This document shows, one piece after another, positions 61,212 to 64,000 of a stretch of 64,000 nucleotides of DNA; the first letter of the stretch is position 1, and the number at the start of each line of letters is the position of its first letter. This stretch comes from Burhinus oedicnemus (lineage: Eukaryota > Chordata > Aves > Charadriiformes > Burhinidae). Both the position numbers and the translations under genes were made by a program. The notes beneath the pieces are model-generated. The model ran no database searches. It was not told the DNA's origin and was given only the letters and a program-made list of their open reading frames with translations. The stretch spans positions 353,432 through 417,431 of the forward strand of contig VFFE01007571.1 of the NCBI GenBank assembly GCA_008921705.1, given 5' to 3'.

Positions 61212-61310
61212 AATTTGGTCAAATGACAAACTTTCAATCATTTGAACAAATGGCTGTTTCACTAGGGCATTTGATCAAATGATTAAAACTAAAAGGCATT
61301 TGGCCACATG
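61212..61310. repeat. array of four palindromic CATTTGNNCAAATG sites
   Basis: Four copies of a 14-bp near-palindrome begin at 61212 (AATTTGGTCAAATG), 61239 (CATTTGAACAAATG), 61268 (CATTTGATCAAATG, a perfect palindrome) and 61297 (CATTTGGCCACATG). The starts are 27, 29 and 29 bases apart. The spacers between the copies are much less alike than the cores, which is unusual for a plain minisatellite and would fit selection on the cores or on the spacing. A decayed 29-bp minisatellite is the simplest alternative. Confidence 0.75.
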
Positions 61311-62833
61311 ACTGAAGATGTGATCATGGCTCTGGACAGGTGCCGGAACAGATTTTTATAAAACAATCAGACTGGAGTATAATTCTTCATGTGCCGGAGC
61401 TTCAATATGCACAGGTCCTGCCTGCTGCGGATGTTACGAAGGAACCTGGATTTCCCTGCCTTCTCCCCCTATGTGACCTCTCTCGTGTCCAGGGTGCCTG
61501 CATCTGACCCTAAAGGCACAGAAGCACCTCTCGGCCCCTTTGGCCATGGGAGATGGGCTCGGGAAGGGGTGGTCAGGGGTGAGGAGGGGCAATGCAGGTG
61601 GAAGGACAGAGGGGAAAACAGCAGCGAGGCTGGCCATGGCACAGTGACCCCAGGAGTGATCAATCACCTGGCCACCCCATACGGCCTCTGTTCAAAGCAC
61701 CAGTTCACTCCAGGAAAGGCCCCTGCCTTTACCAGTAGCCCTGCCTTCCCAGCCTGAGCGCTAGGGAGGGGAGGGGAGGGATTTTCCTCCTGGCTTGCCT
61801 TTGTTCGTAACCGGCATGAAGCTCTCGGCGAAGCTGTGCCTTTGGTGCCCGTGAAGCAGCAGCAGAGGAGCCTGGCAGCACTGCTGTTGCTGCTTCTGTG
61901 GGACAGGTCAGCCCAGGACAAGTGTTGCCACGCTATAATGGGTGAGGGCATGCAAACACCCTGCCACCATGCCTGCACCTTTGCCTTCACACACGACTGC
62001 GTTAGGGGTGCCTGGCGGGGAGGGCATCACAGCAGCCCGGAGCGAGGGCTGGGGTCCTGTTGCTTTGCATGGGGAGCGTGCAGAGCAGCAGGAAAGAAGG
62101 AGCTGAAACGTGGTTCTCCCTCTCATATGCAATGGAAAGGTTCTGGGAAATTGGTATTCAGAGGTACGTCTGGGGTTTGATCTCTTCCCCCAGAGATTCT
62201 CCCGGGCATCATACCCATTCCCAGTCTGTTCTGTTTATTTACGACAACAGGATAAACACTTTCCAGGCAGAGAGGTGACCACAATCTCTCTTCTGTGGAG
62301 CTGACAAGCTATGACTGGAGAGAGAGACAGTGTTTACGGTGAAGAGCTTCCTGCAGTTACAGAGAGGTCAACAGGATGCTTACCAAAAATAAGGTTCAGT
62401 TCATTGAATTAATGAAGTTCAAGCAGGGAGCACAGAATATACAAGTGAAGAGAGGAAGAAAGCTTTTAAGCAGCAACTATTGTGATGCATTTAGACAGTA
62501 TTCCCAAAGCACAATACTCGATGTTTTTGCCAAAAGGTTAAAAAAAAGAAAAAAAGACTATTTCTTGACCAGAGTCATTGCCCAACCAGTGGTTCTTTTC
62601 AGGTTCTCCTGCACATTCACAAGAAATGTGACCTTTGTATGCTGTTGCTGGGGGTGGGCCTGGCTCCTCAGAGGGATGGGAAAATGTGTGATTGCTGGAT
62701 GAAAGCAAAAAGGAAGCGGCTCAGCCAGCAGCAACCCTGGAGGTGTTTCCAGTGCTTACTGTACTTGGAAGACCCAGCAAAGCCATGTCTTCCCTCCTAC
62801 GGCTCTGGAGGCTGTTTCCAGCCTTCCCTTTTA
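61311..62833. other. non-coding stretch, no gene seen
   Basis: Contains the G-quadruplex motif at 61764-61780 and an A-rich tract at 62540-62556. No exon or repeat family supported. Confidence 0.4.
61764..61780 (+). other. canonical G-quadruplex motif with single-base loops
   Basis: Runs GGG, GGGG, GGGG and GGG separated by single A bases. Single-nucleotide loops give the most stable parallel quadruplexes in vitro (established). It lies in otherwise ordinary sequence; function unknown. Confidence 0.85.
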
Positions 62834-63108
62834 ACATAAGAACACAAAAAATGCCTCACTGGGTCAGACGAGCAGTCCATCATGCCCACTGCTCTGTCTT
62901 AAGAGAAGCAATTTAAGGAGAGCACGTGAGCCCAGCCACTCTCTGTGACCCCGTTCCCTTCATCCGTCCCCCAACACCCACACTTACAGGTGTGTTAAGG
63001 ATGCTGAAGGGCACATCCCTGTCTGTTCTTTCCCTTTAATATCTGTTTATGGACCCGTCACCCATGACCATGTCTAATCCTTCCTATAGCTTTTCGTAAG
63101 AAAAGGAG
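62834..63108. mobile_element. ancient amniote LINE-type repeat fragment (CR1/L3-like, tentative)
   Basis: Starts AACATAAGAACACAAAAAAT, then GCCTCACTGGGTCAGACGAG, CAGTCCATCATGCCCACTGC and TCTGTCTTAAG, which follows closely an amniote repeat whose copies begin ATAAGAACATAAGAA and read ACTGGGTCAGACCA..GGTCCATCTAGCCCAGT. Later GCACATCCCTGTC, TTTATGGACCCGTCACCCAT and TCTAATCCTTCCTATAGCTT keep the order of the same family (TATGGACCTATCCTCCATGAA, TCTAATCCTTTTT). The order of landmarks over 270 bp makes chance unlikely. I believe it is a CR1/L3-type LINE remnant, but the exact family name is uncertain. Confidence 0.6.
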
Positions 63109-64000
63109 AGGAGAGACCTCATCCTCAAGACCCCTTATTTCATATTGTGTCCAGTAAGTTTTATTTCAAAACAGCCATTCAAAACATGCAGGCAGGGGGT
63201 GCAAGGTGCGAGTGCTGCAGGCTGAGGACTGCCTTCACCCGGTGTCTGCACCGCACGACCTAATGGGGTCCCCATCTTGATCAGCAGCTCTCAGGAATGT
63301 GGGGACACACACAAAACTACATTCCTCTCTGCCTCTGCATGTACTTGTGTCTGCTCCTTTTGGGAAAGCCTTTTCTTTTCTTTTTTTTTCCCAGTCCTTC
63401 CTCTGCAGAATTACATGATGAGAGGCTTTTAACTAAACGCTTGGAAATTTCTATTTGGCCAGGGGACTGTGAGATTTTCATTTGGGTAAATGACTGAAAC
63501 TTTCCGCTGCCTGACTGAGTGTTTGGGGAGAAGGAGAGTCTTATCTGCTGGAATGATCTGATGAATCAGAATGACTAAGACGTAGATCCACACATATGGG
63601 AACTCCTCTCTGTCTAATAAATAATGCTCGGTCACTTGCCCCACCAGGGCATAGGGAAAACCCATTAATTACTGACTCTGCATAGCCTGGAAGTCAGAAG
63701 ATGCTATGCAAATACTGACTGTTCTTATCTTGTAAAGCAAAAGGCTGCCTTTGGGTTTGAAGTTTTTATTTTGGCACAACCAGTAGTTTGTTCGCGGTAA
63801 GGCTATTCACACAGCTGCTCGAGGCAAGTATAAATCATATGGACTGTGCACGGTACAGGAGAAATCTACTTTATGCAAAATTAATGTTGGGCTGGCCCAG
63901 CAGAAGCAGCACACGTAGCAAAGGTGAAGTGCACAGTCTTAGGGGGAAGCTGTGTGTCTGCCCACCTGGTAAATTTATGTCTTTCACCTCTAGAACTTCA
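63109..64000. other. non-coding stretch, AT-rich toward the end
   Basis: Mixed sequence with a T-rich tract at 63370-63391 and an exact ATGCAAAT octamer at 63706-63713. The last 300 bases (TAAATCATATGGACTG, ATGCAAAATTAATGTTGG) look like a candidate regulatory block cut by the window edge. No gene seen. Confidence 0.35.

Noticed and set aside
3178..63713. Five exact octamer sites (3178, 16596, 17546, 38237, 63706) as an enriched motif
   Set aside because: About two are expected by chance on both strands in 64 kb; five is only mildly high and no spacing pattern is seen.
1..64000. CRISPR arrays, bacterial operons, phage or plasmid features
   Set aside because: No regularly spaced direct repeats of CRISPR type, no dense co-oriented frames; base texture and LTR families are vertebrate. 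The 29-bp-spaced palindromes at 61212-61310 lack conserved full-length repeats and unique spacers of CRISPR form.

Overview
This window reads as non-coding chromosomal DNA from a bird, probably a neoavian. The best evidence is three solo long terminal repeats (LTRs) whose ends and core motifs match LTR families I know as common in bird genomes (TGTCRTGGTTT...GACA termini, a shared GGTTTAACCCCAGCC stretch, ATGGTATGGAATA next to a TATA-like box). Old MIR/CORE-SINE pieces and several degraded amniote-wide repeats fit the same origin. Nothing looks bacterial or viral in organisation: there are no operons, ribosome-binding-site-spaced frames, CRISPR arrays or RNA operons. I could not support any protein-coding exon. 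The longest open frames (up to 273 codons) have no recognisable domain, run through simple repeats or CpG-rich sequence, and look like chance.

Layout. 1-5.7 kb: mixed composition, with a 32-bp tandem duplication, a CA-rich tract, an AT-rich candidate regulatory block (2.7-3.4 kb) and two MIR-like SINE pieces (3.85 and 4.43 kb). 5.7-12 kb: two CpG-rich patches (6.1-6.5 and 11.6-11.8 kb), a MIR core and several ancient dispersed repeats. 12-25 kb: mostly featureless, with AT-rich candidate regulatory blocks at 13.4-13.8 and 16.6-16.95 kb. 25-34 kb: a CpG-rich patch, a 260-bp pyrimidine tract, a MIR tail, a perfect 10-bp hairpin and a candidate regulatory block at 32.9-33.1 kb. 34-58 kb: three minus-strand solo LTRs (34.1, 44.7 and 57.4 kb). 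Between them lie a three-arm inverted repeat (37.2 kb), a palindromic MITE-like element (40.9 kb), further candidate regulatory blocks, and the strongest CpG island of the window (49.5-50.3 kb), which runs into a 20-N assembly gap flanked on both sides by a run of 17 Gs. 58-64 kb: an array of palindromic CATTTGNNCAAATG sites, a strong G-quadruplex motif, a Z-DNA-prone tract and an ancient LINE-type fragment.

Working interpretation (inference): an intergenic or long-intron interval with a possible promoter at the CpG island near 50 kb, surrounded by AT-rich blocks that may be conserved enhancers, in a region that has received few recent insertions apart from the LTRs. No recognisable young CR1 LINE 3' end was seen. 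Conservation, expression and repeat-library searches were not possible here, so regulatory calls are candidates only.
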